Below are positions 33,802 to 45,299 of a stretch of DNA of 64,000 nt, in pieces (position 1 is the first letter of the stretch; the number at the start of each line of letters is the position of its first letter). The translations under genes were made by a program, and so were the position numbers. Under the pieces are notes generated by a model, which was given only the letters and a program-made list of their open reading frames with translations, was not told where the DNA came from and did no database searches. Origin of the DNA: Atriophallophorus winterbourni (lineage: Eukaryota > Platyhelminthes > Trematoda > Plagiorchiida > Microphallidae); assembly GCA_013407085.1 (NCBI GenBank), contig JACCGJ010001996.1, positions 1-64,000 on the forward strand, given 5' to 3'.

Positions 33802-34464
33802 GAAGAGATTCTCTTTTAATTATTACGCGTGTTGTTCAAAATCAGTCAAATTCGCTTCTTAATGCAGCATGCTCTGTATATTATTCCGTGTACTTGAGAA
33901 CAAGTTTTACCAGATATTAGTTCATGAGAAATTCACTCCGAAGTAAGCTGGTTGAAGGTCACGTGAGCATGCACTACTTGAAATTCGATCGATCGTAAAC
34001 CAACAGTTGAAGACCAAATGCGTTAGAACAGAGAAAAAAATGTAAAATCTATACGGAAAGTTATAAAAACAGTTAATTAGGTTGGTATATAAACTGGGTG
34101 TAATCTTGAAGGCTAGCCAAATGTAAATTTTTTGGATAGTTAAAGTTGTCCGTGGGTCGGAAATAATTTTCCATGGATTGGTGTCATCAATCTATAGAGA
34201 GTAACTAATTGGCTAACGGGCAGTTTCAATCGAAGATCTAACGATAATTTGCAGTAATCTCACTGAATCAACAGCGCTGCTGCTAAAACAACGCGAGACA
34301 GATGATGGGAATCAATGGAATGATGTTTGCTAACGCTTAGGTATTACTGCCTCATCAGCTTCGCTGACCCAATTATTTAGACCTGATAACTCACCTCGTG
34401 TGAACTTACCCAGGTCACTGCGTGTAGTACTAACGTCTGCTCATCACTCTGGACGATTGAACAA
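33802..34464. other. 5' flank of the 1088-aa gene
   Basis: Probable promoter side of the - strand gene. No exon is seen. Near 34,336-34,370 the - strand has CTGATGAGGCAGTAATACC, which resembles half of a hammerhead core but is not followed by a clean GAAAC. Confidence 0.4.
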
Positions 34465-35660
34465 CGTCTCTTGACCTAGGATACTCCGTTCATGCCTGCT
34501 ATGCTGATGTATCAACGGCTTTTGATAAGGTCAACTTCAGCCTGCTTTTGCAAAAGTTAGTGCAACATGGGATAACAGGAAACCTATTATCGTGGATAAC
34601 CGATTATCTAACTGATCGGTATGTGCGAGTCCGCATTGACAGCGTTCTATCAAAGCCATCAATGTCATCAGCGGCATCTCTCAAAGGTCAGGGCTCGGGT
34701 CTATCCTTTTCTTGTTATACATAAATAATATTACCCAAGTAGTACGATGCAAGATGGTTCTTTTTGCTGTTGACATAAAATATGAAAGCAAATCTGATCC
34801 ATTGGAGATTACTAGATGCAGCAAGAGGATTTGGATGCCCTGTATCACTGGTCTCAACTAAATCAAATGCCTTTCAACATACTTAAATGCAGAATGTTAT
34901 ACCTTGGCCGGCAATACGCGCAAAAATATAATCTTGGTCATGAAAACTTGACTTGGACCACCGCTGAGAAGGATCTCGTTATCTAGATTACCAATAACGT
35001 CAAAACGAATAGGCATATCCAGAAAGTCTTCAACCGGGTATTTTAAGAATGGCAAGGAGAATATTTAGACTTTTCTCTTCAAAGAGGCTCCCCCGCAATA
35101 TAAATACTTATGTCCACCAAACGACAGAGTACATGATCCCAGTTTTGGCACCGTGGCTACGTAAAATAATGGATTACTGGATAGAATTCACGACCGAGTG
35201 ACGAAACTAGTTGATGGGATGCAGCAAGTTCCATGGGACGAGCGAATGGTCGGTGATTGACTGATTTTAAACAAAGGCCAGTGAGAAGCGACACGATCCT
35301 GACCGATAAAATGCTGTGGATGGAAAATCACCCTCTCCGCGATTTGATATAGGTCAGTTCCCCTAAGATTACATGGAGTCAGTTAAGTTGTTTCGTTATA
35401 CCGCATTCAACACTCGAGTGCAGACCTCATTTCTTCATTGTGAGATTTCTGCGGAATTCATTGCCACAAGATATCGTGAACGCTACCGCGATCTGTGTTT
35501 TCAAAGCAAAACTGGATACTTATATCAAAGATCACTCCACTATCAGCCCTGTATATTCACCCCATATGAACCAACACACAAAGCAAACACCTCAATGGAA
35601 TTTTGATTGCAGCTTCTAATTTTTATAGCTGTCATCCAATGGTACATGTACAAGAATGTC
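34465..35660 (+). pseudogene. CR1-like ORF2 remnant (element F)
   Basis: Recognisable pieces are the TAFDKVNFSLLLQKL palm segment near 34,515, a palm stretch ending with the catalytic box degraded to FAVD near 34,765, and the tail near 35,400-35,540. Many stops and frameshifts show an old copy. Its 3' side meets the - strand copy G tail to tail. Confidence 0.65.
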
Positions 35661-36709
35661 TTTTTGTAAAAATCATCTGTTCGATTATTTCTCGATGTTC
35701 AAAAGTCAAGATTCAAGAATTTATGGTATAAAAAACTAATGGCTGTATAACACGATAGGATATTCGTGAAAAGTATTAAAATGAGGAGTTGGAAAAAAGA
35801 TCGAAAGTTTTTGTTGGTAGAAAAAATGTAATGTATTGTCTCGGTATAATGAAAAATATTCATTAGTATAAATATCGTTTGAAATTGCATTAATTTGAAT
35901 AAACGGGTTGTAGGGTGGAATTCCTAAGCATAAATATATCCAGCTTGTTTCTGAAAATCGTTTTAATAGATGATTGTACAACGTCTGAATGTAAGGTATT
36001 CCATAGGAAACTAACGCGCACGAAAAGAAGAAGCGATTGTAGTTCTGGTATTAATGTGAAATATCAAATGCCAATGTGTGAGTGTGAGTGATATGGCTTG
36101 ACCGGATGCGAAAGAGATACCTCGGAGGATGAAACGTTGAGTTCTGCGAGCCAGTGTTTCCAAATTAGGATACAACAGGCGATCCTCATAAGTTAGATCG
36201 CGAAGAGAGTCAACCATTGTATTTTCTCAGCGACAACTCCTCTCAAGCAGCTTAGTGTCCTTTCGTAACCATGGTTCCCAAACTTGCACTGATTAATTAA
36301 ACACTGGGTTTACATACGTATTTGGGAGCATGGAGAATGTTTCAATTGAATAAGGTCCAACTATAAGTCGAAGCATACATAGCATGCGTCTAGCTCGGTT
36401 TTACACTGCTTCGTATGATGTTCGTCAGACTTCCACTAATCCAAACAACGAGGTCCTTTTCTTTTGTTGTCCACTTCAGTTTGTTTAGTCAAGCAGGAAC
36501 GAGGGTTCTGAAATTTATGTTGCTCTTTGGACGATAAGTATTGAGCGTCGAGATTACTCAAGTTACTCTCACACACGATTCGCTCAATAACTTTTGAGAT
36601 CAAGAAAATAATGGTAACAAGGCGGCAATTTGCTGATCAGAACGAGTTCCACCTTGGTAAATAGGTGTATTGATTGTAATGAATCGGTTATAGCAAGTTT
36701 TTTGGTAAC

Positions 36710-36742
36710 GTTCCGCTTCTGAACACAGAATCTTCGTCAGAC
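36710..36742 (-). ncRNA. Hammerhead-like motif, left arm (mutated)
   Basis: On the - strand CTGACGA (complement of 36,734-36,740) is followed by a stem-loop and GGAAC (complement of 36,710-36,714) where GAAAC is required. The substitution should abolish cleavage. Confidence 0.5.
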
Positions 36743-36844
36743 CAAGGGTGTCGGTACGAACAGTGCCTATCCTTGTTTTAGCAGATAATTTGGTGTGGTG
36801 AAATCTCGACTTGGGAAGCTTCAGTATGGCACAAACCAGCGAAT

Positions 36845-36917
36845 GGTTAGTGTAGCAGTCTGACGAAGCTTCCGTGTTTAGAAGCGAAACGTTACCAAGA
36901 AACTTGCTATAATCGAT
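36845..36917 (+). ncRNA. Hammerhead-like motif, right arm (core intact)
   Basis: CTGACGA (36,860-36,866) is followed by a perfect 5-bp stem II, GCTTC (36,868-36,872) with GAAGC (36,881-36,885), then GAAAC (36,886-36,890) and a GTT triplet (36,891-36,893). TAGCA just upstream can pair with TGCTA downstream as stem I. Stem III would have two pairs and no loop, so a double hammerhead formed by two copies is the more likely active form. Confidence 0.62.
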
Positions 36918-37494
36918 TTATTGCAAACTTTATTTTCATGATTATGGACTCCAGATCGGTATCGAATATTTTCAAATACCTAGGTGTATTGATTCTTCTA
37001 TTCCAGTCAGCCAGAACCAAACCCTGCCTCAACGAGTCAATAAATAGAACACAGAGTGGTTCACACAATTTACTGTCGCATAACTTTGGGATTGCTGGTG
37101 TGATTCCGTCGACTCCCGGAGACTTGTTGGCATTCAACCTGCGTAGGTTGTACCGCACTATTTCAGAAGTGATACATATATTGCTTATAGTCTTTGGCAC
37201 GATCGGTGTTGACAATGACGATGGTAGTAATGCATCCTTGAAGTTGAAAACTTGGGAATATTACTGGCTAGAGCGTTAGCGGTTTCCAAGACAGAATCAG
37301 TTAGTTTGTTATCTATCATGATCGGAAAAACACAGTGCTGTCAACGGTTCGATAAAACGATCTGTTTGCCCAGGTCGATTCTGTCATGGCGACCTTGTAA
37401 ATAGCCCACGCCAAATTTCGCTTTGTCAACCATTTTCTTTGAATTTTGAAGTTGGGGTGTTTGCTCTTAGGTTTCAGGACATAAGCAGAACTTA

Positions 37495-38400
37495 AATTAA
37501 TGATTCAATTCAATTCAATTAAATTTTAATGGTCTAAAAAGCATATAGCTCTACAAAAAACCCACAGAATAATATTGGAACAACGAATAATATAACAAGC
37601 AAAAATGGGATTTGGTTGCTTACTCGGCAGTTCAAGAATCAGGTAAAAATCCAAAGGGCAGAAATTGTTTTCGATTGGTGGAATGACAAATGTAGATGCA
37701 TGGTTTTTAAGATGTATAGTTTTCTTCGATGCACGGGTTTAGGGTCAAATAGGCACCGAGACTTCTCTTGAAAATCTGCTGAGTTTAAAACATAATCTGG
37801 TAGATTGTTCCATGTAAAGCAAACTCGCACGGCAAAAATTGTCGTCTACAATTGAGTCGTGAGTGAGGTACAGTTAAAATAAATGTGTGAGCATAGTATA
37901 GGGTGATGTGTGGTATTCAAAATATTGTCAACCAAAATCAAATCGCCCTGGAGACGACAACGAGGATAATAGAATAAATTCAGGATTTTGATTCGCTCGT
38001 TATGTGATTTCCGGTTCAGTCCGGTGACAAGTTTGGTAGCTCGATGATATACTCTTTGCAAAGTCGCAACATCTTTTTTAAGCTATGGTGACCATGCTTG
38101 AACTGCATATTCCATCGTGGGTTTGATGTACGTATTTATAATGCGGGGAATTGTCTGTTTTGACAACCAACCGAAAATTCTTTATAGGAGTGACAATTTC
38201 TGTGATGTTTTGCGATAGATGGAGTTGCAGTGGCTCGACATCCCTAGGGTGTTGCTTATTAGCACACCGAAGTCCTTTTGTTCCATGGTCCACGAGAGGC
38301 TGTGTGTACCAAGAAAATACTGGAACTCCACATATTTTCCAAGGTTTAACATATGATACTTTTGAAACTTCTTCTGGCGCCGTACGCATTAAAAGAAAAA
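37495..38400 (-). pseudogene. CR1-like ORF2 3' part (element H)
   Basis: On the - strand: YVKPWKICGVPVFSW near 38,330, YHRATKLVTGLNRKSHNERI and RLQGDLILVDNI at 38,061-37,900, CFTWNNLPDYVLNSADF near 37,810, then a 3' end of ATTGAATTGAATTGAAT near 37,503. The tail matches 62,290-62,672 on the + strand, defining a subfamily. Frameshifted. Confidence 0.75.
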
Positions 38401-38635
38401 AACAAGGCGATCGATTCAGTCCACCGGAGTGTGATACTGATCATCTTCCACCGCAACGGCTTTAAAGGTTAAAGCTAGGTCTATGATAGATATCCGTTAC
38501 ATTTTGTCTTTTTCGATGATATTTGAAAAAAATGATTATATATGGGTGTGTGATCGAAATTTGTACTCTAGTGGTTGGGGTGGATTATCTACTTGATTAT
38601 ATAATTGATGAAGGTTGTTGTCTCCTGTAATCAGT

Positions 38636-38875
38636 GATTGGGTTGTTGTTGGCCTCCTTCGGTCGATGTCAACCATGGGTGTACATCACACTCGCATGAA
38701 TTTTCATGTTCCACAGCGTTTCGAATGACCAAACAGTCCGATTCGGGAGAAACAATCTCTCCTACAGCGCTCGGTCTTTGGGCGTCAGTTGCAGCCGGCG
38801 GCGTGATCCGCGTTAGCAGCCAAGAGCTGTATCTACTCTTCCCCAGAGTGCAGACTATGCTATACACAATATATA
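38636..38875 (-). repeat. RTE 3'-end fragment (-)
   Basis: The sequence around GGCCTCCTTCGGTCGATGTC and the block CCACAGCGTTTCGAATGACC..CAGTCCGATTCGG are the reverse complement of the RTE 3' end at 44,390-44,562. It is a short dead copy next to the pogo/Tigger element. Confidence 0.6.
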
Positions 38876-38877
38876 TA

Positions 38878-40012
38878 CACTCAAATCTCGGTACTATGCC
38901 ACCTCGGTACTATGCCACTCTCGCTACTATGCCACTTTTGCTCGGTCCCGACAAAATTCAATACAAAAAAATTTACTATGCCACTCCATACTCTCGCTAC
39001 TATGCCACTATTCTGTGACCATTTAAAAGTGCATTTTTGCGCATTTTACGCATATAGTCAGCCGGTTTCAAGGTCAAACACGCGATGTTTCTCCCTGACG
39101 CCAGCTACAACAAGACAATCACCTCACGCACAACGACAAGCCTCTTTCCTACTCTTTATTTAAGTATCGATAGATAGACCCACGAAAGCGCGCGCACAAA
39201 GAGACACACAACAGTGACATCGTTATTTTTCAAACTATTCAGCCCATGATGTCAGATCAGAATCGAAAGCGAACCAAATTCACGCTGGAGGAGAAGCTCG
39301 AGATCATCGATGCTGCGAAGAAGGAGCCGAATCAGTCCAAGTTGGCGAGGGAGATTAGCAAGAAAAGGGACGTCGAAGTTAAGAGAACCACCATGAAGGG
39401 CACTCTCCCCAAAAAGGATTCAATTGAAGCTGCAATCAAAGCTGGAGTTCCATCAAAGCGCATGAAGCTGACGCAGCCTCACGACCCGAAGTTTAAGGAG
39501 GGAATGCTGATGTGGCTGAAGCAAGCAAGAGGACTAAATCTGCCTGTCAGCGGAGATCTGATCAAGGAGAAGGCAATGAAACTGGCCGAGCTGATGCACA
39601 TCCCAGACTTCATGGCGAGCGACGGTTGGTTAGACAGCTTCAAGAAGCGCAATGGCGTCACGTTCAAGACAGTGCAGGGCGAAGCTGGAGCGGTGGATTC
39701 CCAATCCCTTATTGATTGGCAGCAGCAGGTTCTACGGACTTACTCAGTCATTTCTCTGCAGATGAAGTCTTCAACATGGACGAGACTGATGCAAGCGTGT
39801 GATCGGCTAGACAACGAGATGAACGAGATCCGACGAAAGAAGATGCGTCAGCCGACGATTTCTGAGAGCTTTGGACTGATCGATTGAGCAAATAAATGAT
39901 GGACTTGAGAAAATAAAGCCGTTTTTACACAACCTCGTTACTATGCCACTCTCGCTACTATGTCCACTCTTGCGCGGTCCCAAACGGGTGGCATAGTACT
40001 GAGATTTCAGTG
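38878..40012 (+). mobile_element. pogo/Tigger-type DNA transposon, internally deleted
   Basis: The 1135-bp element has matching inverted ends (CACTCAAATCTCGGTACTATG at the left, and the complement of CACTGAAATCTCAGTACTATG at the right) and TA on both sides (38,876-38,877 and 40,013-40,014), as expected of the Tc1/mariner-pogo superfamily. The subterminal motif CTCG.TACTATGCCAC is repeated at least four times inside the left end (from 38,887, 38,903, about 38,919 and about 38,994) and again at the right. It encodes a truncated transposase (separate entry). The good match of the ends suggests fairly recent movement. Confidence 0.87.
39246..39887 (+). CDS. pogo/CENP-B-like transposase, DNA-binding part only
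   Basis: The 213-residue frame starts MMSDQNRKRTKFTLEEKLEI and has two helix-turn-helix domains: a Psq-type one at about residues 10-55 and a CENP-B/Tc5-type one at about 70-140 (MLMWLKQARGLNLPVSGDLI, FMASDGWLDSFKKRNGV). The catalytic DDE domain would follow. Its opening SADEVFNMDETDAS is present near 39,755-39,800 but in another frame, and the rest is deleted until a C-terminal stretch KKMRQPTISESFGLID. It may still bind the element ends but cannot transpose. Confidence 0.82.
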   Translation: MMSDQNRKRTKFTLEEKLEIIDAAKKEPNQSKLAREISKKRDVEVKRTTMKGTLPKKDSIEAAIKAGVPSKRMKLTQPHDPKFKEGMLMWLKQARGLNLPVSGDLIKEKAMKLAELMHIPDFMASDGWLDSFKKRNGVTFKTVQGEAGAVDSQSLIDWQQQVLRTYSVISLQMKSSTWTRLMQACDRLDNEMNEIRRKKMRQPTISESFGLID

Positions 40013-40014
40013 TA

Positions 40015-40135
40015 TATCCTTTTTTAAGTACGATGTCCATGATTGACGCATACTCCAAGTGAGGCAGCACAACTAATTTGTATAGGGAATGAAAGATTGA
40101 AGGTTGCGACAATAATTCATGTTTCAAGTTTCAAG
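40015..40135 (-). pseudogene. CR1-like ORF2 scrap
   Basis: The - strand gives KLVVLPHLEYASIMDIVLKK, the connection-domain motif of CR1-like ORF2, cut off by the pogo/Tigger insertion. Confidence 0.55.
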
Positions 40136-40499
40136 TTCAAGTGCCAGAGATGAAGGTGGCTAAATGTCAATCACGCGACCAGATTTCTTTCGAACGGTAT
40201 GCGTGAGGCACCTAGCACTTGATATTGAGTAACAATTCGATTTCAACACTTTCTTGTGTCCGATGTCTGGAAAGTAAGGTGGTGTTCTCTTGCACCGCAA
40301 ACATGGAGGTCAACTATTCAGAAACAATGCAATAATATGCGTGAAAAATGTATGATTCATGACATCACGGCTAGTCGAGTCAAAGTGGAGCACAGTCATA
40401 GATTGTATGTGGGCAAAAATCCTGTCAGGTTGCTCAGGCCTAGGCAGATATGAGATGAAAAATATAACAATACGATTTTTTGTTTTTTTTTAAATTTTT

Positions 40500-41790
40500 T
40501 ATCATACAATGTGTGGAAATATGGTACGCCATTTAGCGTCTTATTCCATTTCAAAGCTCAACACATTTGAGGGGTTTACTATAGAATGTGGAAGCTTGTT
40601 TCAGGAGTTGACCACACGGTTACTATAAAAAAGGGCTCACCTGCTAGCAACCTGGGCCAACTCTTAAGAAGTTTAATAGAATTTCACCTTGTAGCTGCTT
40701 TATTAGCAAGTTTAAGGAGTTCAGTAATATCCCCCCCGTAAGACCCTTTAGAATTTTGAAGGCTTCTATTAGGTCACCTCGCAGTTGCCGTCACTTAAGT
40801 GAGAACAGATCGAGGTCCATCAGTCTTGCTTCATCGGTTTTACCTGCCTGACCCTCAACCATCCTAGTCGCAAGGCACTGGACCCTTTCGAGACATGCGA
40901 TATATTTTTTAAGTATCGTGCCCAGGGTTGGACGCAGTATTCCAAGTATAATGAAATGAATTTTGAAGGTTTTCAGCATGACCACGGAGAGCACAATCTG
41001 AACAATTGTTTGCGAGCCTTGTCTGCAGCTTCCGCACATTGAGTAGCCCGCTTAAAATGTCATGTTATAGTAATACAGAGACCCTCCAGTTTCTGAGCAG
41101 CAGTTATTTTGATAGTTCCTTCGCCGACCTCGAGTTTTGTTGTCGCCAAATCAGTCGTCAGAACGCAGCTCTTCCTCAAGTTTACTGGCAAGTCCCAAGT
41201 TTTTGTCCACTCGATTACTTTTTCCAAATTACAGATAAGCGCATCACCATTGTCGGTTCCTAGAATCTCAGCATCATCAGCAAACATATATCAACGTGAA
41301 CTTAATCAGGCTGCCAGGTCGTTTACAAAAATAAGAAAAAGTAGTGGACATTCTTAGTTTATGCAGAAGGTACCTATGGTTCACTGAATCAAAAGCCTTT
41401 TGAAGATCCAGATAGCATACTTCGAATACTCTCCCTTCATCGAGCAATAATGTCACTTCGTCAAGAAAGCTTGAAAGATTGGTTAGGCGGGAACTTCCTT
41501 TCCAGAATCCGTGCTGGGCATTGGATAGTAACAAATTGGATACCAAATGTCTACATATCTGGTGCCGCATGATTTTTTCCAACCACATGCAAGGAATGTT
41601 AGTCATGCTTACTTTCCTATAGTTGCGTACATCCGAAATGGGACCCTTTTTGTATTGGCTACTACCACCGCTCGTTTCCAATCATCCGGTAGTATACCCT
41701 AAGGCAAGGTAGCTGCAAAAAGATTGCTGATTACATGGCTAACTATATTCGCGAACGGATGTAGAATAGCCGGATGTATACCTTCGGGGT
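40500..41790 (-). pseudogene. CR1-like RT remnant
   Basis: From high to low: YKKGPISDVRNYRKVSMTNI, NAQHGFWKGSSRLTNLSSFL, VCYLDLQKAFDSVNHRYLL, then FADDAEILGTDNGDAL (catalytic FADD), GTILKKYIACLERVQ, ARLMDLDLFSLK and RQLRGDLIEAFKILKGL. The order is canonical but spread over three frames. It differs from the copies at 20-29 kb and represents another subfamily. Confidence 0.75.
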
Positions 41791-41999
41791 CAGCAAACTA
41801 AATTTCATCCAGCTGCGACAGAACTGTTGTGACCATTTCCAGATTGACCTTCACAGAACTAAAAAGAGGTGCTCTGCACTCGTGAGTTTCTAAAGATTAC
41901 CTGAATTTCGCCGATGAACACTGCAAGAGAATAAATGCAAAGCATCGGTGTTTTCCTGAGCAGTCAAAGCCGTGTTGCTATCACCCAGCACTAACGTAA

Positions 42000-44562
42000 A
42001 TAGTTCATCAAGTTCGGTTCAGTTCCGTTTGCCCAGGACAGAACGTCGCAAACGGGTATGTCGATTTGTCCTCAAACAAGATGACGTCATCATCGCAACT
42101 TCTTTCGAAGCAACTGAGCGATGAGCATCATTCGAATTTATCGGACGCGTTGGCCGGATTGGTCAGATCATATCAAATCGCAGACTGCGACACTCATCAT
42201 TCACTGATCTGTACAAAACTGAAGCTTCTCCACACGAGATTTCACCGCACAAAATTGTCTGCTAATCCAACGATAGACGTCACTCGCATGTGCGAACCTA
42301 GTATAGCTGCGCGATTTGCAAAAGCCTTCATAGCCGAGTTCAACAACACAACACCACTCGAAACGGATTCAGATTACTGGGAATCGAAAAAAAACTGCAT
42401 ATTCAGAGTCGCACTTGCCATATAAGTTCCTAAAAAGAGCTCGAACGAGGGACTAGTTCGAAGCAAAAGCTTCTGAGATGACTGCTGTGTTAGATGAGAA
42501 ACGGTTAGCATTCTTCAAGTTCAAACGTGTGCGAATGACTATTGAATTGAAATTAGCATCAGTGTCCAAAACGCCGCGGAAGCTGGAAATTTTCATGGAA
42601 TGTATAATGGAATCAAGAGAGCTATTTGTCCAAACAAACTTAAAACGCTCCCAATAAGTCTTATCTGGTTTCTTGATTGTCGATAAATCTCGACGAATGG
42701 AAAGATGGGTAGAGCACGTCTCTTCACTCCAGTCAAGGAAAAGTAGGTTTTTACCGCAGGCATTTGAAAATGTTGAGCTGTTGCCAACCATTGAACATTT
42801 AGATACACCCACTACTCCTAATGAGTTCAAAAAGGCAATCTACCGCTTACAGAATGGGAAGGCCCTTGGTGTCGACAAAATTTCACCTGAGTTCATCAAT
42901 GCCGTAGAACAGCATTATTACAAACTTTTCACCATTTTCTTCTTCAGTGATGGCAAAAGAAGTGTGTCCCACAAGAGATGAGACGAACAAAATTCATCAC
43001 GCTATTTGAGAATAAAGGTGAGAGAGGCAACTGCAACAATTACAGAGGAATCTTCCTTATGAATGTGGTCGGCAAATTGTTTGCTAATGGCTTATAGATC
43101 CGGCTACAAGTTCACTTTAAATCTCAATGTAGCTTCCGCGGGGAAAGCTCAACCGTTGACATATTCTTCTTCCTGAGACAACTTCAAGAAAAGTGTCGGG
43201 AACAGCGTACGCCACTATACGCTTTTTTAATTCATTTGACGATGGCATTCGACTACGTCAGCTTGAAGGTCTTTTCATAATGCATGATCTGATAGGCTGC
43301 CCTCGAGAGTGCCCAAAATCGTTATTTTGTTCCACTCAGGCATGAAGTGCTATGTCCATTTTAACGGTTTCAGTTCAGAAGCCTTTGTAATTCTCCGATG
43401 CGTGAAACAAGGGTGTGTTCTTGCTCCCACTCTGTTCGACATTTTCTTTGCTATGCTTCTGAAGCACGCTTTTAAGAGAACAGATGGCATTTACTCACGT
43501 ACGCAAAGTGATGGCAAGCTTTTCAACCTGAAACAGTTGAGTGCATAAACCTAGGCACGGGATGTGCTAATCCATAACAGGCTGTATGCAACGATCCAGC
43601 CTTTATTGCTCACTCCCAGGAGCAGCATCATTCGCTATTGGACTGTTTTCCGTCGTCGTGCTTTGGGCTAACAATCAACATGATCAAGCAAAAAGTTCTT
43701 GGGGAAGGGATTGTATCACCTCCAATCATAACTGTTCTAAGCTGTCAGCTTAAACCAGCACATCATTTCACATATCTTGGTTCAACCATTGCGGATAACC
43801 TCTTGCTAAGCGGATGAATAAAGCAGTTGTCATTTTGTTTCAATTAAATTCTTTTGTTTGGGGTAGTTGCAAGTTGACTGTTAAGACAAAGATGATGGTA
43901 TACAGCGCGTGCGTACTAAATTATTTACCGTACGGCAGTGAAACCAGGACCACTCACGCAAGACACGAACGGAAGTTGAATGCTTACCATCGACGAAGTA
44001 TCCGACGGGGCTTGAACATACCGTGAATCGAAAAAGTGACTAATGCTCAAATGCTCAAAAAATGTGGTCTACAGAGCATGTTCACCCTTCTAAGAGAGCT
44101 CTGACTGTGAGGGCTTGGTCACGTTTACAGAATCGAAAACGATCGTATTCCGAAAGATCTATTCTATGACGAGTTGCAACTTGGAAGTAGACCATTAGGC
44201 AGACCGCACTTGCTGTACAAAGACGTTTGCAAAAGATATATGAAAGCTCTTGGCATTGAGCCCGCGAGCTGTGTATAACTTTTTCTTGACTAATCACATT
44301 GAAGGTATTGTGCGAAGCGTCGTCTGCAAGCTGGGGTGGAACAGATAAAGCTCTTAACCACTAAACGCAGATAACACCGCTGGCGTGCAACTGAAGCCAA
44401 TCGACCGTGTTCATCCTATCGTCCAAAGCGCTGCATGAGAGAGTGTTCCTCTCGAATCGGACAGTTTTGTCATTCAAAAATCTGTGTAAAATGAAAATAC
44501 ACACAATTATGACGTACATCCATGGTCGACATCCACCGAAGAAGGCCAACAGCAACAATAGT
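42000..44562 (+). pseudogene. RTE-type non-LTR retrotransposon, 5'-truncated
   Basis: In order: the end of the endonuclease (DTHHSLICTKLKLLHTRF), the linker (IAARFAKAFIAEFNNTTP), RT motifs (IYRLQNGKALGVDKISPEF near 42,835, GNCNNYRGIFLMNVVGKLF near 43,028, VKQGCVLAPTLFDIFFAML near 43,405), HHFTYLGSTIADN near 43,765, then the C-terminus DRIPKDLFYDELQLGSRPLG RP and LYKDVCKRYMKALGI near 44,140-44,260, and the cysteine-containing end ECSSRIGQFCHS near 44,435. Many stops and frameshifts. The 3' end lies at GAAGAAGGCCAACAGCAAC (44,541-44,559). Confidence 0.8.
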
Positions 44563-45020
44563 CTAGAAGAGAATTGATGAATAATTTATAGATTTCAATT
44601 TGACAGTAAGGTAGAATTATATATCTGCTTAAAATGTTCATACTTTGCTTGGCTTCAGTAATAACATAGTGTGACTGTTCATTGGAAGTGATTGGTGCAG
44701 AATATTGAAATCCTAAATTGCGCGTGTTGTCTATCATTTGAATTACGTTAATGATAAGAAGAATTGAATTATTTCGTATTGTGCATCTTATAAGCATATA
44801 ATTTGGTTTTTCTCTTGAGAACATAATACCGTTATTTGTCGCAAGTACATCTATATAATTGTTCAGTCTAGCTATATATGTTTGTTGTTGATTAGCTGGG
44901 AAAGTGACAACGACTTTTGTAACTACTCTGTTTTTCTGAACATAAAAACATCGACCTTGATACTCCTTCCATTCAGACGTGCTACGTGACTGCCATTCTC
45001 TACCGTTGTATACTTGTTGG
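44563..45020 (-). pseudogene. Non-LTR RT fragment interrupted by the RTE copy
   Basis: The - strand encodes NNGIMFSREKPNYMLIRCT, MIDNTRNLGFQYSAPITSNE, KQSMNILSRYIILPY and YKLFINSLLDYC, an RT thumb and connection region unlike the CR1 copies nearby. It ends exactly at the 3' end of the RTE element, which evidently inserted into it. Confidence 0.65.
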
Positions 45021-45299
45021 CTACTGCGATAAAATCTTCATTGTACCGTGTGTTTTCTCTTATCTTCGTTGGACGTTATTGCAGTAGTCAGTTTACTACA
45101 TATCGGTATGCCCTATATACATACATCATTCGTGTATTTTTTCCGGTATGACAATTTTCCCGATTTCAATCGGCGTTTAGTTTCAGGTAATTTTTTTAAC
45201 TCGTATTATCCTGAATTTTTGTATCGTTTTCTTTTAACTAGTTTCACCAGTTGGGAATTTTATTTTTTTCATTTTCCTGTTTAGCAATGGCGATATTAA

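Larger units (their letters stand above)
36676..36980. mobile_element. 305-bp fold-back element with hammerhead-like arms
   Basis: A perfect 14-bp direct repeat TAGGTGTATTGATT flanks it (36,662-36,675 and 36,981-36,994), and the host RT reading frame is restored if it is removed. Inside, about 60 bp near the left (36,681-36,741) are the reverse complement of 36,857-36,917. Each arm carries a hammerhead-like core. The long target duplication suggests retroposition of an RNA copy rather than cut-and-paste transposition. No ORF is present. Confidence 0.82.
35690..37480 (-). pseudogene. CR1-like element G, interrupted by a fold-back element
   Basis: From high to low coordinates: a pre-RT segment (MVDKAKFGVGYLQGRHDR near 37,430), the RT N-terminus (LNANKSPGVDGITPAIPKL, LADWNRRINTP), then a 305-bp insertion, then IYQGGTRSDQQIAALLP, and finally the C-terminal tail MVDSLRDLTYEDRLLY, ARRTQRFILRG at 36,217-36,011. 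The 3' end near 35,700 is again a TTGAATC terminus. The central palm with the catalytic box is missing or unreadable. Confidence 0.72.

Noticed and set aside
34262..34372. Possible hammerhead: CTGATGAGGCAGTAATACC on the - strand near 34,336-34,354.
   Set aside because: The core CTGATGA and a short stem II are visible, but no GAAAC follows at the right place (GCAAAC occurs after extra bases) and no cleavage triplet pairs sensibly.
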